A stretch of DNA of 64,000 nucleotides from Methylovulum psychrotolerans (GCF_002923755.1 NZ_PGFZ01000001.1:392038-456037); one strand, 5' to 3'. Positions 51,896-62,721 are shown, counted from the first letter of the stretch. Made by a program: numbers and translations. Notes: generated by a model not told the origin, from the sequence alone.

Positions 51896-52822
51896 ATGAC
51901 CTTATTGATAGAGGCCGAACATCTTTACCGTTATTACGGCAAACAGTGTGCTGTTAAAGATGTGAGTTTTACCCTTAAACGCGGCGAAGTGCTGGGCTTT
52001 TTAGGTCCTAACGGTGCGGGCAAGACCACGACCATGCAAATGCTCTGCGGCTTACTGACCCCCAGTTCCGGCAGCATTAAAATCAATGGTGTTGATTTGT
52101 CGGCAAATGCAAAAACCGCCAAACAAAGCCTGGGTTATTTGCCCGATACCCCGCCACTCTACAAAGACCTGACTGTACAGGAATATTTACACTATTGCGG
52201 ACAACTGCACGGCCTCAGCAAAACCGCGTTATTGCCCGCCATTAGCCAAGCCCAAGAACGCTGCGGCCTTCTGGAAGTCAAACGGCGGCTGATCGGGCAA
52301 TTGTCTAAAGGTTTCCAACAGCGCTTAGGCATCGCCCAAGCCATTTTGCATAACCCTGACGTGATTATTCTCGACGAGCCTACCGTCGGCTTAGACCCCT
52401 TACAAATCCGCGAAATCCGCGCCTTAATCCGTGAGTTGGGGCAAAGCCACGGGGTTATCCTCTCGACACATATCCTCAGTGAAGTACAGGACTCCTGTAC
52501 CCATGTGCAAATCATCCACCAAGGGCAACTTATCCTGCATGAAAGCATTGCCGGACTGGCACAATTTATGGACACGGGCATTTTGCAAGTGGCTACCCGG
52601 CTTGCCCCCGATACCGACAGCTTAGCCGCCATCCCTGGCGTACTGCGCATTGAAGCCTTAACCGCCACGCATTTGCACATCCATTATCGGCTCAGCGCCA
52701 ACCCCAGCCAAGCCCTGACTGCGGCCATTATCGCCGCCGGGTGGGAATTACAGGAACTCACCCCTTTGAAAAAATCGATGGAAGATATTTTTATCAGCCT
52801 GACCGAGGATAAACGGCCATGA
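51896..52822 (+). CDS. ABC transporter ATP-binding protein (GldA-like)
   Basis: ATG 51896 gives 308 residues, with a complete ABC: GPNGAGKTTTMQML, Q-loop YLPDTPP, signature LSKGFQQRLGIAQAIL, and Walker B VIILDEPTVGLDPLQ. The C-terminal ~90 residues form a regulatory extension. It is the first of a three-gene system with a permease and a GldG-like protein, overlapping by 4 bp. The longer frame starting at 51767 lies inside hflD and is not used. Confidence 0.92.
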   Translation: MTLLIEAEHLYRYYGKQCAVKDVSFTLKRGEVLGFLGPNGAGKTTTMQMLCGLLTPSSGSIKINGVDLSANAKTAKQSLGYLPDTPPLYKDLTVQEYLHYCGQLHGLSKTALLPAISQAQERCGLLEVKRRLIGQLSKGFQQRLGIAQAILHNPDVIILDEPTVGLDPLQIREIRALIRELGQSHGVILSTHILSEVQDSCTHVQIIHQGQLILHESIAGLAQFMDTGILQVATRLAPDTDSLAAIPGVLRIEALTATHLHIHYRLSANPSQALTAAIIAAGWELQELTPLKKSMEDIFISLTEDKRP

Positions 52823-53571
52823 TCTTGACCATCGCCACACGCGAATTTAAGACCCTGTTCATCTCCCCGATTGCGTGGAGTATTTTGGCGGTATTGCAGC
52901 TAATATTGGGCTATTTGTTCCTAAAACAAGTGGAGACTTTCATGGTGTTGCAGCCTAAATTGTCAGCCATCCCCAGCGGCCCCGGCCTGACCGATATTGT
53001 GGTGCCGCCGCTGTTCGGCAATGCCGCCATTATTTTGTTACTGGTCGTACCGCTGCTGACTATGCGCTTAGTTGCCGAAGAACGCCGCAACAAAACCTTG
53101 CCGCTGTTGCTGTCGGCGCCACTTACCAATAGTGAGATTATCATCGGCAAATTTTTAGGCTGTTTTGGGCTATTGGCGGTGGTGGTCTTATTAATCACTA
53201 TTATGCCCTTATCGCTATTATTAGGCGGCGAATTGGATATGGGCAAACTGTTTTCCAATGTTTTGGCCTTACTGTTGCTAGTAGCTGCCCTGACCGCCGC
53301 CGGACTGTATTTATCCTGCCTCGCCCAGCACCCGATTGTTGCGGGTATCGGCAGCTTTGGCCTGCTATTGCTGTTATGGCTAGTTGACACGGGGACGCAG
53401 ATGCGCGACACGCGCAGTGCTTGGCTGGACTATGTGTCTTTGTTACGGCATTTCCAAAACCTGCAAAGCGGTTTGCTTAGCTCTGTTGATGTCGGCTATT
53501 TTCTGCTGTTCATCGGCGGCTTTCTCTTGCTCAGTGTCCGCAGCTTGGCTAACCTTCGCTACCAAAAATGA
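52819..53571 (+). CDS. ABC-2 type permease
   Basis: This 250-residue protein has six membrane helices typical of ABC-2 permeases, with SPIAWSILAVLQLILGYLFL at the start. The conserved MRLVAEERRNKTLPLLLSAPLTNSEIIIGKFLG block lies near residue 75. It overlaps both neighbours by 4 bp. It resembles GldF-type permeases in organisms without gliding; the substrate is unknown. Confidence 0.9.
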   Translation: MILTIATREFKTLFISPIAWSILAVLQLILGYLFLKQVETFMVLQPKLSAIPSGPGLTDIVVPPLFGNAAIILLLVVPLLTMRLVAEERRNKTLPLLLSAPLTNSEIIIGKFLGCFGLLAVVVLLITIMPLSLLLGGELDMGKLFSNVLALLLLVAALTAAGLYLSCLAQHPIVAGIGSFGLLLLLWLVDTGTQMRDTRSAWLDYVSLLRHFQNLQSGLLSSVDVGYFLLFIGGFLLLSVRSLANLRYQK

Positions 53572-54860
53572 ACCTATCCCTAACCCGCTACCCGCGTTTA
53601 AAAAACCGTTTGTTAACTTTGGCGATACTGGGCTTATTGGCCTTAGCCGGTTGGTTAAGCACCTTGTATCCGCTACGTTGGGATATGACCGCCCATGCCG
53701 GCAACACCTTGTCGGTCGCCTCGCAAAAATTATTGGCGGCCATGCCGGACGACGTTAAAATTACGGCTTATCTGAAAAAAGGCCAGCCGGTACGCTTACA
53801 GATTGCCCAATTGCTGGAACGCTACAGCCGCCACAAAGCGAATTTTTCGCTCAGTTTTATCGATCCTGACAGCCAGCCGGAAAAAACCCGTGAATTGGAA
53901 ATCGGCCCGGAAGGCATGGTGCTGGTCGAGTATCGCGGACATACGGAAAAACTGAAGTTTGTTGACGAATCGACCCTGAGCAATGCGTTGCTGCAACTGA
54001 GCCACGCCGAGCGGCGCTGGGTGAGCTTTTTGACCGGACACGGCGAACGCGCACCCGACGGTGTCGCTAATTTTGCCTGGGGGCAATTCGGCAAAGAATT
54101 GGCCTTGCGCAACATCACCGCCTTACCGCTGAATCTGGCGAATGTCACCAGTATTCCCGACAATTCCGGGGCATTAGTGATTGCAGACCCCAGTGTGCCG
54201 CTGTTGCCGGGCGAACTGGCGATGCTCCGCCAGTATATCGATAAGGGCGGCAATCTGTTGCTGCTGGCCGAACCGGGCAACCAGCATCTGGCGGCTTTGC
54301 AAAAAGACCTGGGCTTGCAGCAAGCGCCCACGGCGATTATCGACACCAGCACCCGTCTGTATGGCATAGACGACCCTAGCTTTGTGATTGCCAGCGCTTA
54401 CCCCGACCACCCGATCACCCGTGGCTTGCAATTGATTAGCGTTTATCCGGCGGCGGTGGCCTTAAGCACCGATAAAAGCAGCCCCTTCCAGGCCAAGCCG
54501 TTGTTGGAAAGTGCCGGGCAAGTCTCGGCAATGTCTGCCAACCCTAGCCAAGTGTTTGCCTATACCCTGACGCGTAATGCCGATAAAAAGCAGCAGCGGA
54601 TAGTGGCTATCGGCGACAGTGATTTTCTGGCTAACGCTTATCTGGGCAATGTCGGCAATTTGGATGTGGGGATGCGCATCATTAACTGGTTGCTGCAAAA
54701 TGACGAATTTATTGATATTCCCATCCAAACGGCGACCGACAAAAGCTTAAACCTGCCGTCTCTTGCCGTCGCCGTCATCGGCTTCGGTTTTCTGCTCGGC
54801 CTACCGCTGGCCTTGGTGGTGACAGGCTTTGTCATTTGGTATCGGCGTAAACGCCAGTAG
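53568..54860 (+). CDS. GldG-like ABC-associated periplasmic protein
   Basis: This 430-residue protein has an N-terminal helix (LTLAILGLLALAGWLSTLYPLRWDMTAHAGNTLS). A large soluble domain carries VKITAYLKKGQPVRLQIAQLLERY, the WVSFLTGHGERA block and a C-terminal helix before RRKRQ. This layout (two helices flanking a GldG/Mug-like soluble domain) is the usual third partner of the ATPase/permease pair. Function beyond the complex is not known. A terminator follows at 54867-54905. Confidence 0.85.
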   Translation: MNLSLTRYPRLKNRLLTLAILGLLALAGWLSTLYPLRWDMTAHAGNTLSVASQKLLAAMPDDVKITAYLKKGQPVRLQIAQLLERYSRHKANFSLSFIDPDSQPEKTRELEIGPEGMVLVEYRGHTEKLKFVDESTLSNALLQLSHAERRWVSFLTGHGERAPDGVANFAWGQFGKELALRNITALPLNLANVTSIPDNSGALVIADPSVPLLPGELAMLRQYIDKGGNLLLLAEPGNQHLAALQKDLGLQQAPTAIIDTSTRLYGIDDPSFVIASAYPDHPITRGLQLISVYPAAVALSTDKSSPFQAKPLLESAGQVSAMSANPSQVFAYTLTRNADKKQQRIVAIGDSDFLANAYLGNVGNLDVGMRIINWLLQNDEFIDIPIQTATDKSLNLPSLAVAVIGFGFLLGLPLALVVTGFVIWYRRKRQ

Positions 54861-54866
54861 AGAGCA

Positions 54867-54905
54867 ATGGAGGGAACGCGGGCAAGATGCCCGCGCTCCC
54901 TCCAT
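54867..54905. terminator. terminator between Gld-like operon and mdh
   Basis: ATGGAGGGAACGCGGGCA pairs with TGCCCGCGCTCCCTCCAT around AGA, 18 positions with one mismatch. It may serve both convergent genes. Confidence 0.7.
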
Positions 54906-54987
54906 CCTACATTCTTTAGCGTTTGACTGACTTATTCCTAGACATGCCTTAACGCAGTCCGTTACGGCAACGTGCCCTTAGGCCCTA

Positions 54988-55965
54988 TTAAAACAAATAT
55001 CTGACCGCATCCCGCTCTTCTTTCAATTCCGCTTCCGACACGCGCAAGCGTTGCAAGCTAAACTCGTTAATATCCAAGCCTTTAACAATGCTGACTTCGC
55101 CGTTAAGCACAGTGACCGGATACGAGAAGACCAGCCCGGCTTCTATGCCGTAGCTGCCGTCAGACAAAATCCCCATGCTGACCCAATCGCTGGTATCGGT
55201 GCCAAATATCCACGTCCGCATCTGGTCGATGGCGGCATTGGCGGCGGACGCGGCGCTGGACTGCCCTCTGGCTGTCAGCACTTCCGTGCCGCGTTGCTGG
55301 ACGGTGGGGATAAAATCCTCAATAAACCATTTTTTCGGCACCAACGATAAGGCATCTTGGCCTTTGACTTTGGCATGGTGCAGATCCGGGTATTGGGTGC
55401 AGGAATGGTTGCCCCAGACGGTCATATTTTTAATGTCGGTGGCCAGCACCCCGCATTTTTCCGCCAGGTGGCTGATGGCGCGGTTATGATCTAAGCGGCT
55501 CATGCAGGAAAAGTTTTCCGGCTTTAAGCCAGGGGCGTTTTTAATGGCGATCAGCGCATTGGTATTGGCGGGGTTGCCCGTCACCAACACTTTGACACCC
55601 CGGCTGGCCACGGCATCTAAGGCTCTGCCCTGCACGGCAAAAATTTCCGCATTGACTTCCAGTAAATCTTTGCGCAGCATACCCGGCCCGCGCGGCCGCG
55701 CACCGACCAAAAACGCGTAATCGACATTTTTAAACGCCACCAGCGGGTCGTCTGTCACGACAATACGGTGCAATAAGGGACTGGCGCAATCTTGCAGTTC
55801 CATGACCACGCCTTTTAAGATGGGCATTGCCGGGGCAATTTCCAGCAAATGCAAGACAATGGGTTGATCGGGGCCTAACAGCAAACCTGCCGCCAAACGG
55901 AATAACAAAGAATAACTGATTTGTCCGGCGGCTCCGGTCACTGCGATATGGATAGGGGTTTTCAT
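54988..55965 (-). CDS. mdh: malate dehydrogenase
   Basis: This 325-residue NAD-dependent MDH of the group 2 type (cytosolic/Thermus-like) has [19 protein letters not shown] at the N-terminus and [18 protein letters not shown] with two substrate Arg. It has [13 protein letters not shown] and the catalytic His/Asp in [16 protein letters not shown] and [13 protein letters not shown]. It interconverts malate and oxaloacetate, a serine-cycle and TCA step. It is divergent from the mtdA-gck-glyA operon with a 211-bp gap. Confidence 0.97.
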   Translation of the reverse strand: MKTPIHIAVTGAAGQISYSLLFRLAAGLLLGPDQPIVLHLLEIAPAMPILKGVVMELQDCASPLLHRIVVTDDPLVAFKNVDYAFLVGARPRGPGMLRKDLLEVNAEIFAVQGRALDAVASRGVKVLVTGNPANTNALIAIKNAPGLKPENFSCMSRLDHNRAISHLAEKCGVLATDIKNMTVWGNHSCTQYPDLHHAKVKGQDALSLVPKKWFIEDFIPTVQQRGTEVLTARGQSSAASAANAAIDQMRTWIFGTDTSDWVSMGILSDGSYGIEAGLVFSYPVTVLNGEVSIVKGLDINEFSLQRLRVSEAELKEERDAVRYLF

Positions 55966-56176
55966 CTATGTTCCTGTGCTTTTATTGTTATCATTATTAA
56001 CTGCTACCTTTCTGACCAAAACTAATCGCTACAATTCCTGCAATCGTATCACTCATAGCTGAATAAAATCACGCATTATCCATTTTAAATCCTAACTGGC
56101 TTCAGCCTAGCAGGGTTACAATATCGCGTATAATACCGAACCCCACCTTTTTTCACACAGACTTATCAGGTTAATC

Positions 56177-57034
56177 ATGAAAAAGTTGTTATTTCAGTTC
56201 GATACCGATCTGCACCCGGCCGTTTTTGATACGGTGGTCGGCTATGACGGCGGTGCCGATCACGTTATCGGTTACGGCGGACTGACTCCAGAAACTGTCA
56301 AACCCTTGGTGGAAGGCGCTATTTTTACCCGCGCCCCCAAAGACAAAAAAAATACCGCTATTTTTATTGGCGGCAGCGACATGATCGCGGGACAAACCTT
56401 ATTGGTCGCCGTGCAAAGCCATTTTTTCCCTGGTTTTCAAGTGTCGGTCATGCTGGACAGCAATGGCAGCAACACCACGGCGGCGGCGGCGGTCGCCAAA
56501 CTGGCGGTTAGCGGTACGTTGGCAGGCAAAAAAGCCGTGGTCTTAGCGGGTACTGGCCCGGTCGGGCAACGGGCGGCAGTCATGCTCGCTCAAGAAGGTG
56601 CCAGCGTGTCCTTAACGGCGCGGACCTTAGCGCGTGCCGAACAAGCCTGTGACACGATGCGGGCGCGGTTTGGCGTTGAACTGACCCCTGTGGAAGCATA
56701 CGACCATGATGCCCGCGCCGCCGCCATTGCCGATGCCCAGATTGTGTTGGCGACCGGAGCGGCCGGAGTTGAATTGCTGAAACCCGAACATTGGCAGGAT
56801 AACCCACACCTGGAAATGCTGGCTGATGCCAATGCCACACCGCCCTTAGGGATAGGCGGCATGGATATGATGGACAAAGGCATTATGCGGCACGGTAAAA
56901 TTATGTGGGGGGCAATTGGCTTCGGGGCATTAAAGCTAGCCTTGCACCGCGCCTGTATCGCCCGATTATTTACTGATAACAAACAGGTGCTGGATGCCGA
57001 AAATATCTTCGCCTTAGCCAAAGAAATGGCTTAA
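56177..57034 (+). CDS. mtdA: NAD(P)-dependent methylene-H4MPT/methylene-H4F dehydrogenase
   Basis: MtdA oxidises methylene-tetrahydromethanopterin or methylene-tetrahydrofolate in C1 metabolism. The 285-residue length and sequence fit: KKLLFQFDTDLHPAVFDTVVGYDGGADHVIGYGGLTPE at the start, the substrate/cofactor block GGSDMIAGQTLLVAVQ, the Rossmann motif VVLAGTGPVGQRAAVMLAQEGA near residue 120, and TPPLGIGGMDMMDKG. This enzyme marks a methylotroph. It is first in mtdA-gck-glyA. Confidence 0.96.
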   Translation: MKKLLFQFDTDLHPAVFDTVVGYDGGADHVIGYGGLTPETVKPLVEGAIFTRAPKDKKNTAIFIGGSDMIAGQTLLVAVQSHFFPGFQVSVMLDSNGSNTTAAAAVAKLAVSGTLAGKKAVVLAGTGPVGQRAAVMLAQEGASVSLTARTLARAEQACDTMRARFGVELTPVEAYDHDARAAAIADAQIVLATGAAGVELLKPEHWQDNPHLEMLADANATPPLGIGGMDMMDKGIMRHGKIMWGAIGFGALKLALHRACIARLFTDNKQVLDAENIFALAKEMA

Positions 57035-57040
57035 TAGCTG

Positions 57041-58381
57041 ATGCCCTTAACCGCGCAATTAAGGCAACACGCCCAAGCTATTTTTCAGGCGGGTGTTGCC
57101 GCCGCCGATCCTTACCAAGCCGTTAAACGCTGTTTGACGGCTAACGGCACCTTGCTGGACATCCGTCTGAATGACGGCAACACGCACACCCGCCGCTGGA
57201 CAAAAATCCATCTTATTGCCTTCGGCAAAGCAGCCTGTGCGATGGCAAGCGCCGCACACGACAGCATTCCCGCCTATTTGCTGGATGCTCACCCGATTGC
57301 CGTGACCAATTATGAAAACGTCACCGATTTGGCGGCCATTAAAGTTGTCGGGGCAGGCCACCCTTTGCCTGATGCGGAAGGCTTTTATGCCGCCCAGTGC
57401 ATTGCCGAGATAGCCAGTGATGCCCAGCAAGGCGAACTGCTGTTAGTTTTAGTCAGTGGCGGCGGCTCCGCCTTAATCCCCTACCCTGTGTCCGGCATTA
57501 GCTTAGCAGAAAAAGTCGCCACCACCGATGTGTTGCTGGCGAGCGGCGCGACCATTAATGAAATTAACTGTGTCCGCAAACATTTGTCGCAATTAAAAGG
57601 CGGTGGCTTGGCAAAACTGGCTTATCCCGCCGATGTCCATGCCTTGATTTTATCGGATGTGTTGGGTGACGACCTCAGCGCCATTGCCAGCGGCCCTACA
57701 GTCGCCGACCCGACGACGTATAGCGATGCGGTTGCCATTTTAAAAACCAGACAGGCTTGGGACAAAATCCCCATCGCCGTGCAACAGCATTTGCACCAAG
57801 GGGTACAGGGCGCTATCGCCGAAACCCCCAAAGCGAATGACACGATTTTTTCGCGTAACAGCCAAACCTTAGTTGGCAGCAATGCCCTCAGCGTCAATGC
57901 CATGCTTCAGACCGCACGGCGACTAGGCTATCCTAGCCAGTTGTACAGCGGCCATTTATGCGGCGAAGCCCGCACAGTTGCCAAGGATTGGGTGACGTAC
58001 GCCAAAACCCTACAGCAGCCCGTAGCGTTAGTGGCGGGCGGCGAAACCACCGTCACCTTACAAGGCAACGGGCGTGGCGGGCGTAACCAAGAAATGGCCT
58101 TAGCATTTGCCCTGGCCGCACAACAACAAGGTTTAGGTGGCCAATGGGCTTTCTTAAGCGGCGGCACTGATGGCCGCGACGGCCCGACCGACGCGGCCGG
58201 GGGCTTGGTTGACGCAGGTACAATAAGCCGTATGATAAGCCCAGACTCGGCAGCGGCCCACTTGGCAAATAACGATTCCTACCCAGCTTTACAACGCGCC
58301 GGCGATTTACTGGTCACTGGCGCGACAGGCACTAATGTCGCCGACCTGCAAGTCCTGCTGCTGATACCCGCAGCCGTTTAG
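57041..58381 (+). CDS. gck: glycerate 2-kinase (MOFRL type)
   Basis: This 446-residue protein of the glycerate kinase/MOFRL family phosphorylates glycerate at position 2. It has [41 protein letters not shown] near residue 140, the [25 protein letters not shown] block, [23 protein letters not shown], and the C-terminal [11 protein letters not shown]...[18 protein letters not shown] motif. In the serine cycle it returns glycerate to the 2-phosphoglycerate pool. It lies 6 bp after mtdA. The gene is also called gckA or ttuD in other organisms. Confidence 0.95.
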   Translation: MPLTAQLRQHAQAIFQAGVAAADPYQAVKRCLTANGTLLDIRLNDGNTHTRRWTKIHLIAFGKAACAMASAAHDSIPAYLLDAHPIAVTNYENVTDLAAIKVVGAGHPLPDAEGFYAAQCIAEIASDAQQGELLLVLVSGGGSALIPYPVSGISLAEKVATTDVLLASGATINEINCVRKHLSQLKGGGLAKLAYPADVHALILSDVLGDDLSAIASGPTVADPTTYSDAVAILKTRQAWDKIPIAVQQHLHQGVQGAIAETPKANDTIFSRNSQTLVGSNALSVNAMLQTARRLGYPSQLYSGHLCGEARTVAKDWVTYAKTLQQPVALVAGGETTVTLQGNGRGGRNQEMALAFALAAQQQGLGGQWAFLSGGTDGRDGPTDAAGGLVDAGTISRMISPDSAAAHLANNDSYPALQRAGDLLVTGATGTNVADLQVLLLIPAAV

Positions 58382-58422
58382 CCTTATGCCTCTTACCGAA
58401 CAACCCACAATCAGGAGATACC

Positions 58423-59676
58423 ATGTTTAATAAATCCATGTCCATCCAAGGCTTTGACGATGACTTATTTAACGCTATGGAAGAAGAGCGCCAGCGCCAA
58501 GAAGACCATATTGAGCTGATCGCTTCAGAAAACTATGCCAGTCCACGGGTGATGGAAGCGTTAGGGTCACAACTGACCAACAAATACGCCGAAGGTTATC
58601 CTGGCAAACGTTATTACGGCGGCTGCGAATTTGTCGATAAAGCCGAACAGCTCGCTATTGACCGCGCCAAGGCGTTATTTGGCGCAGACTATGCCAACGT
58701 TCAAGCCCATTCTGGCTCACAAGCCAATATGGCCGTATTTATGGCGATGATGCAGCCGGGCGATACCCTTCTCGGTTTAAGCCTAGCCAGTGGCGGCCAT
58801 TTAACCCATGGGGCAAAACCGAACTTTTCCGGAAAACTCTACAACGCGGTGCAATATGGGCTTGATGCCGACACTGGCGAGATTGATTATGAGCAAGTTG
58901 AAGCCCTAGCCTTAGAGCATAAGCCTAAAGTGTTGGTCGCGGGCTTTTCCGCCTATTCCAGAATTTGGGATTGGCAACGCTTCCGCGATATTGCCGATAA
59001 AGTCGGGGCTTATTTTGTCGTCGATATGGCACATGTCGCAGGTCTGGTCGCGGCGGGTTTATACCCCAACCCCGTGCCTTTTGCCGATGCCGTCACCAGC
59101 ACCACGCACAAATCCTTACGCGGCCCACGCGGCGGCTTGATTGTTTGCCGTAGTAACCCGGATCTGGAGAAAAAAATCGACTCGAACATTTTCCCCGGCA
59201 TCCAAGGCGGCCCCTCCATGCACGTCATCGCCGCCAAAGCCGTGGCCTTTAAGGAAGCGATGGAACCGGAATTTAAAGCCTACCAACAACAAGTCATCAC
59301 CAATGCCCAAGCCATGGCGGCAGTGTTTATGGAACGCGGCTTTGACGTAGTGTCCGGCGGTACTGATAACCATCTGATGCTGGTGTCCTTGGTCTCTAAA
59401 GGCATTACCGGCAAAGCTGCCGATGCCGCTTTAGGCCGCGCCCATATCACCGTCAACAAAAATGCCGTACCCAATGACCCGCAATCGCCTTTCGTCACCA
59501 GCGGCATCCGCGTCGGCACCCCTGCCCCCACCACCCGTGGCTTTAAAGAAGCAGAAGTGACCGAAATTGCCCACATGATGTGTGATGTGATGGAAAACCT
59601 GGACGATGAAACGGTAATTGCCTCTGTGCAGAGCCGGGTCGCCGAGCTTTGCGCTAGGTTTCCGGTTTATGGCTAA
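58423..59676 (+). CDS. glyA: serine hydroxymethyltransferase
   Basis: This 417-residue PLP enzyme converts glycine plus methylene-H4F to serine, the entry step of the serine cycle. It has [42 protein letters not shown] and the PLP-lysine segment [17 protein letters not shown] near residue 230. Also present are [16 protein letters not shown] and [12 protein letters not shown]. It follows gck by 41 bp with an AGGAG ribosome site. Normal length. Confidence 0.98.
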   Translation: MFNKSMSIQGFDDDLFNAMEEERQRQEDHIELIASENYASPRVMEALGSQLTNKYAEGYPGKRYYGGCEFVDKAEQLAIDRAKALFGADYANVQAHSGSQANMAVFMAMMQPGDTLLGLSLASGGHLTHGAKPNFSGKLYNAVQYGLDADTGEIDYEQVEALALEHKPKVLVAGFSAYSRIWDWQRFRDIADKVGAYFVVDMAHVAGLVAAGLYPNPVPFADAVTSTTHKSLRGPRGGLIVCRSNPDLEKKIDSNIFPGIQGGPSMHVIAAKAVAFKEAMEPEFKAYQQQVITNAQAMAAVFMERGFDVVSGGTDNHLMLVSLVSKGITGKAADAALGRAHITVNKNAVPNDPQSPFVTSGIRVGTPAPTTRGFKEAEVTEIAHMMCDVMENLDDETVIASVQSRVAELCARFPVYG

Positions 59677-59736
59677 TCAATGGTTGTGCCTAATGCAACC
59701 TATAGCACCTAAACCTATGACTTAAAGATCATTCAT

Positions 59737-59784
59737 CACGAAGAGGACACGACGTTTTCAGTTAGCCTCTTCGTGTCCTTCGTG
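59737..59784. repeat. imperfect inverted repeat, CACGAAG type
   Basis: CACGAAGAGGACACG (59737-59751) and CGTGTCCTTCGTG (59772-59784) are inverse except for an AG insertion. It may be a terminator after glyA or a copy of the common CACGAAGGACACGAAG dispersed repeat. There is no T tract. Confidence 0.4.
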
Positions 59785-59859
59785 GCGGATTATGTTTAAC
59801 CGTTTTCAGCTTGGTTAGGATTTAACAAACACTAAGTCCGCAATAAAATAGCTTAATCT

Positions 59860-61209
59860 ATGCCCTACCCTACCGAAGCCTCTGCCACCCTAACCGTCTC
59901 CCAACTCAACCGTGCCGCCGGGCAATTGCTGAGTGAGCATTTTTGCTCGGTATGGGTGGCTGGGGAGATTTCTAATTTAAGCACGCCTTCTTCTGGGCAT
60001 TGGTATTTTTCGTTAAAAGATGCCCAAGCGCAGGTGCGCTGTGCGATGTTTAAAAATTCCCAGCGCGGCGTAAAGGCCAGGCCGGAAAACGGTAAGCAGG
60101 TACGCGTCAAGGCGCAGGTCAGTTTGTATGAGCCGCGTGGCGATTATCAATTGATTGTCGAAAGCCTGGAGCCAGCCGGAGAAGGCGAACTGCAACAGGC
60201 ATTTGCCGCGCTTAAGCGCAAATTGGCGGAGGAAGGTTTGTTTGATGCCCGCCATAAACAGGCTTTACCTGCCTTACCCAGCACTGTTGGGGTGATAACA
60301 TCGCCTAGCGGCGCGGCGGTCAGGGATATTCTGAGCGTGTTGAAGCGGCGCTTTCCGGCGGTGGCGGTGCTTATTTATCCCGTTTCGGTACAGGGCGACA
60401 ATGCCCAATACGAGCTTGCCCAAGCCTTGGCGACCGCTAATGCCGAAGGGCGCTGTGATGTGCTGATCGTCGGGCGCGGCGGCGGTTCTTTGGAAGATTT
60501 ATGGGCGTTTAATGAAGAGCGGGTGGCGCGGGCGATTTTTGCCAGCCGTCTGCCGGTGATTTCGGCGGTCGGCCATGAGACTGATTTTACCATTGCCGAT
60601 TTTGTCGCCGATCTCCGTGCGCCGACCCCTTCGGCCGCCGCCGAACACGTCGTGCCGGACGGGCAAGTCTGGTTGGCGCAGTTTGCCGATACCGAACAAC
60701 GCTTGCAGCAACTGATGCGCCGCAAAATTGGCCAGCAGCAGCAACGCTTGGCTTGGCTGGCACAACGCCTGCAACAGCAACAGCCGGGGCAACGGCTGGC
60801 GCGTAATGCCCAGCGCTTGGATGAATTGGATATGCGCCTAAACCAAGTCATGGCGGCAACGTGGCGTGGGCATCGGCATTGGCTGGAAGCGAAACAAGCC
60901 CGGTTATGGCAACACCATCCGGCGGCAAAAATCCGCCAATTAGGCCAACGCCAGCAGTATTTGCAACAACGGTTGGCTCAGGCTATGGCGCATAAACTGA
61001 CGGGCTTTAGGCAACGCTTGGCGGCGACCAGCCAAACCTTACATGCGGTCAGCCCGTTGGCAACCTTAAGCAGGGGCTACGCCCTGGTCAGTGCCGCCGA
61101 ATCCGGCGAGATTATCCGCTCCAGCCAACAGCTTAAGGTCGGCGATAAACTGGCTGTGCGCTTAGGGCAAGGTAGGGTGTCCAGTGCAGTGCTATCGGTT
61201 GAGGAATGA
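59860..61209 (+). CDS. xseA: exodeoxyribonuclease VII large subunit
   Basis: This 449-residue XseA has an N-terminal OB-fold (LTVSQLNRAAGQLLSEHFCSVWVAGEISNLSTPSSGHWYFSLKD). The nuclease core is VGVITSPSGAAVRDILSVLKRRFP near residue 140 and VIVGRGGGSLEDLWAFNEE near 205, with SAVGHETDFTIADFVADLRAPTPSAAAE near 235. A long Gln-rich coiled coil follows, and the end is LSRGYALVSAAESGEI. With XseB it degrades single-stranded DNA. A long coiled coil is normal for the family. Confidence 0.96.
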   Translation: MPYPTEASATLTVSQLNRAAGQLLSEHFCSVWVAGEISNLSTPSSGHWYFSLKDAQAQVRCAMFKNSQRGVKARPENGKQVRVKAQVSLYEPRGDYQLIVESLEPAGEGELQQAFAALKRKLAEEGLFDARHKQALPALPSTVGVITSPSGAAVRDILSVLKRRFPAVAVLIYPVSVQGDNAQYELAQALATANAEGRCDVLIVGRGGGSLEDLWAFNEERVARAIFASRLPVISAVGHETDFTIADFVADLRAPTPSAAAEHVVPDGQVWLAQFADTEQRLQQLMRRKIGQQQQRLAWLAQRLQQQQPGQRLARNAQRLDELDMRLNQVMAATWRGHRHWLEAKQARLWQHHPAAKIRQLGQRQQYLQQRLAQAMAHKLTGFRQRLAATSQTLHAVSPLATLSRGYALVSAAESGEIIRSSQQLKVGDKLAVRLGQGRVSSAVLSVEE

Positions 61210-61263
61210 TGCGAGGATGCGGCCAATAGCGGATAAACCTGCATTTACCTCAAATAATAGGGC

Positions 61264-62721
61264 TTATTTACGCCAAAACTCCGGCACAAACAGGATGACG
61301 ATGGAGAAAATCTGTACTCGCCCCAAAAGCATGGCGAAGGTGCAGACGCTGGTTTGGAAATCGCTGAGACTAGCGTAATTACCGGCAGGGCCGACTTGGT
61401 TAAGGCCGGGGCCGGCATTGTTAAAGCAGGAAATAATGGCGCTGAACGCGCTAATAAAATCCATGCCGCTAAATAATAAGGTGAACACCAGTATGACAAT
61501 ACTGATGAAATATAAGAAGATAAAACCCATCACCGAGGTGACGATGTTGTGGTTAATGACGGTATCACCGATCCGTAATGACCGTATCGCCGCCGGATGA
61601 ATAAACTTGAACAACTCCATCCGCGCCTGTTTCATTAAAATAATAGTCCTGATCATTCTGATACCGCCACCCGTCGAACCGGATGATGCGGACAAACAGC
61701 TTAAAAACAACATCCACATCGGCACAAAGATAGGCCATTGGTTAAAATCTTGGGAAGCAAAGCCGCAATCGGTGGCGATGGTCACCAGATTAAATGTCGC
61801 ATGGCGTAAGGCAGTCAGAAAATCAGGATAAGTGCCGCTACGCCATAAGACTGAAGCGGTTAGGACACAACTGCTCAGTACCAGCAATAAAAACGCTTTA
61901 GCCTCCATATCATAAATATACGGCTTGAAAGACCGCTTTCTTAGGGCGATAAAATGGGAGGCAAAATTAATGGCGGCAATCAACTGGAATACAGTTAGGA
62001 CGATTTCAATCGGCAAGGAATTAAAATACCCGACACTGCTGTCATGGGTTGAAAAGCCCCCTAAACTCATTGCTGCAAAAGCATGGCAAATGGCATCAAA
62101 CCAATTCATGCCCGCCAGTTTTAAGGCCAGAATACAAACCAGCGAAATGCCCGCATACACCATCCATAAGGCTTTGGCAGTTTGGGCGATACGCGGTGGT
62201 AAATCCGATTCTTTAACCGAGCCCGGTGTTTCGGCAATGTAAAGCTGCATCCCGCCTATACCTAAAATCGGCAAAATGGCGACCGCGAAAATAATAATGC
62301 CCATACCGGCAATCCAATTCAATTCATGCCGCCACAAGTTGATTGACATGGGCAAGTTATCAATGCCGCTCAAAACCGTCGCTCCCGTGGTGGTCAACCC
62401 TGAAACGACCTCAAAATACGCATCGACAAAACTGAGTTGCGGCATATAAAACAGCAGCGGCAGCGTACAAAAAACCGGGATTAACGACCACGTCATCGAC
62501 ACCAATAAAAAACCCGCTTGCCGCGACACTTTTTTGGGCGTTTTTAAGGTCGGAAGAAACATGGCCATGCCCGCTAATAACGTAATGGGCGCAGACATCA
62601 GAAAGGCATTGACGGCGGGATCGGCAGCAAACAATGCCGTTATTAAACAGGTTAGCATAAGACCGCTAAAGCCCATTGTCACTAAGCCGAAAATATGGAT
62701 GATAGTAAAAATGACATTCAT
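61264..62721 (-). CDS. trkH: potassium uptake protein TrkH
   Basis: This 485-residue Trk/Ktr channel subunit has four pore-loop repeats: SGLTTTGATVLSGID near residue 110, FAAMSLGGFSTHDSS near 215, TIATDCGFASQDFN near 315, and CFNNAGPGLNQVGPAGNYASLSD near 435. Multiple membrane helices. K+ uptake is driven with TrkA. The trkA gene lies upstream on the same strand, so the two are likely one operon. Confidence 0.95.
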   Translation of the reverse strand: MNVIFTIIHIFGLVTMGFSGLMLTCLITALFAADPAVNAFLMSAPITLLAGMAMFLPTLKTPKKVSRQAGFLLVSMTWSLIPVFCTLPLLFYMPQLSFVDAYFEVVSGLTTTGATVLSGIDNLPMSINLWRHELNWIAGMGIIIFAVAILPILGIGGMQLYIAETPGSVKESDLPPRIAQTAKALWMVYAGISLVCILALKLAGMNWFDAICHAFAAMSLGGFSTHDSSVGYFNSLPIEIVLTVFQLIAAINFASHFIALRKRSFKPYIYDMEAKAFLLLVLSSCVLTASVLWRSGTYPDFLTALRHATFNLVTIATDCGFASQDFNQWPIFVPMWMLFLSCLSASSGSTGGGIRMIRTIILMKQARMELFKFIHPAAIRSLRIGDTVINHNIVTSVMGFIFLYFISIVILVFTLLFSGMDFISAFSAIISCFNNAGPGLNQVGPAGNYASLSDFQTSVCTFAMLLGRVQIFSIVILFVPEFWRK

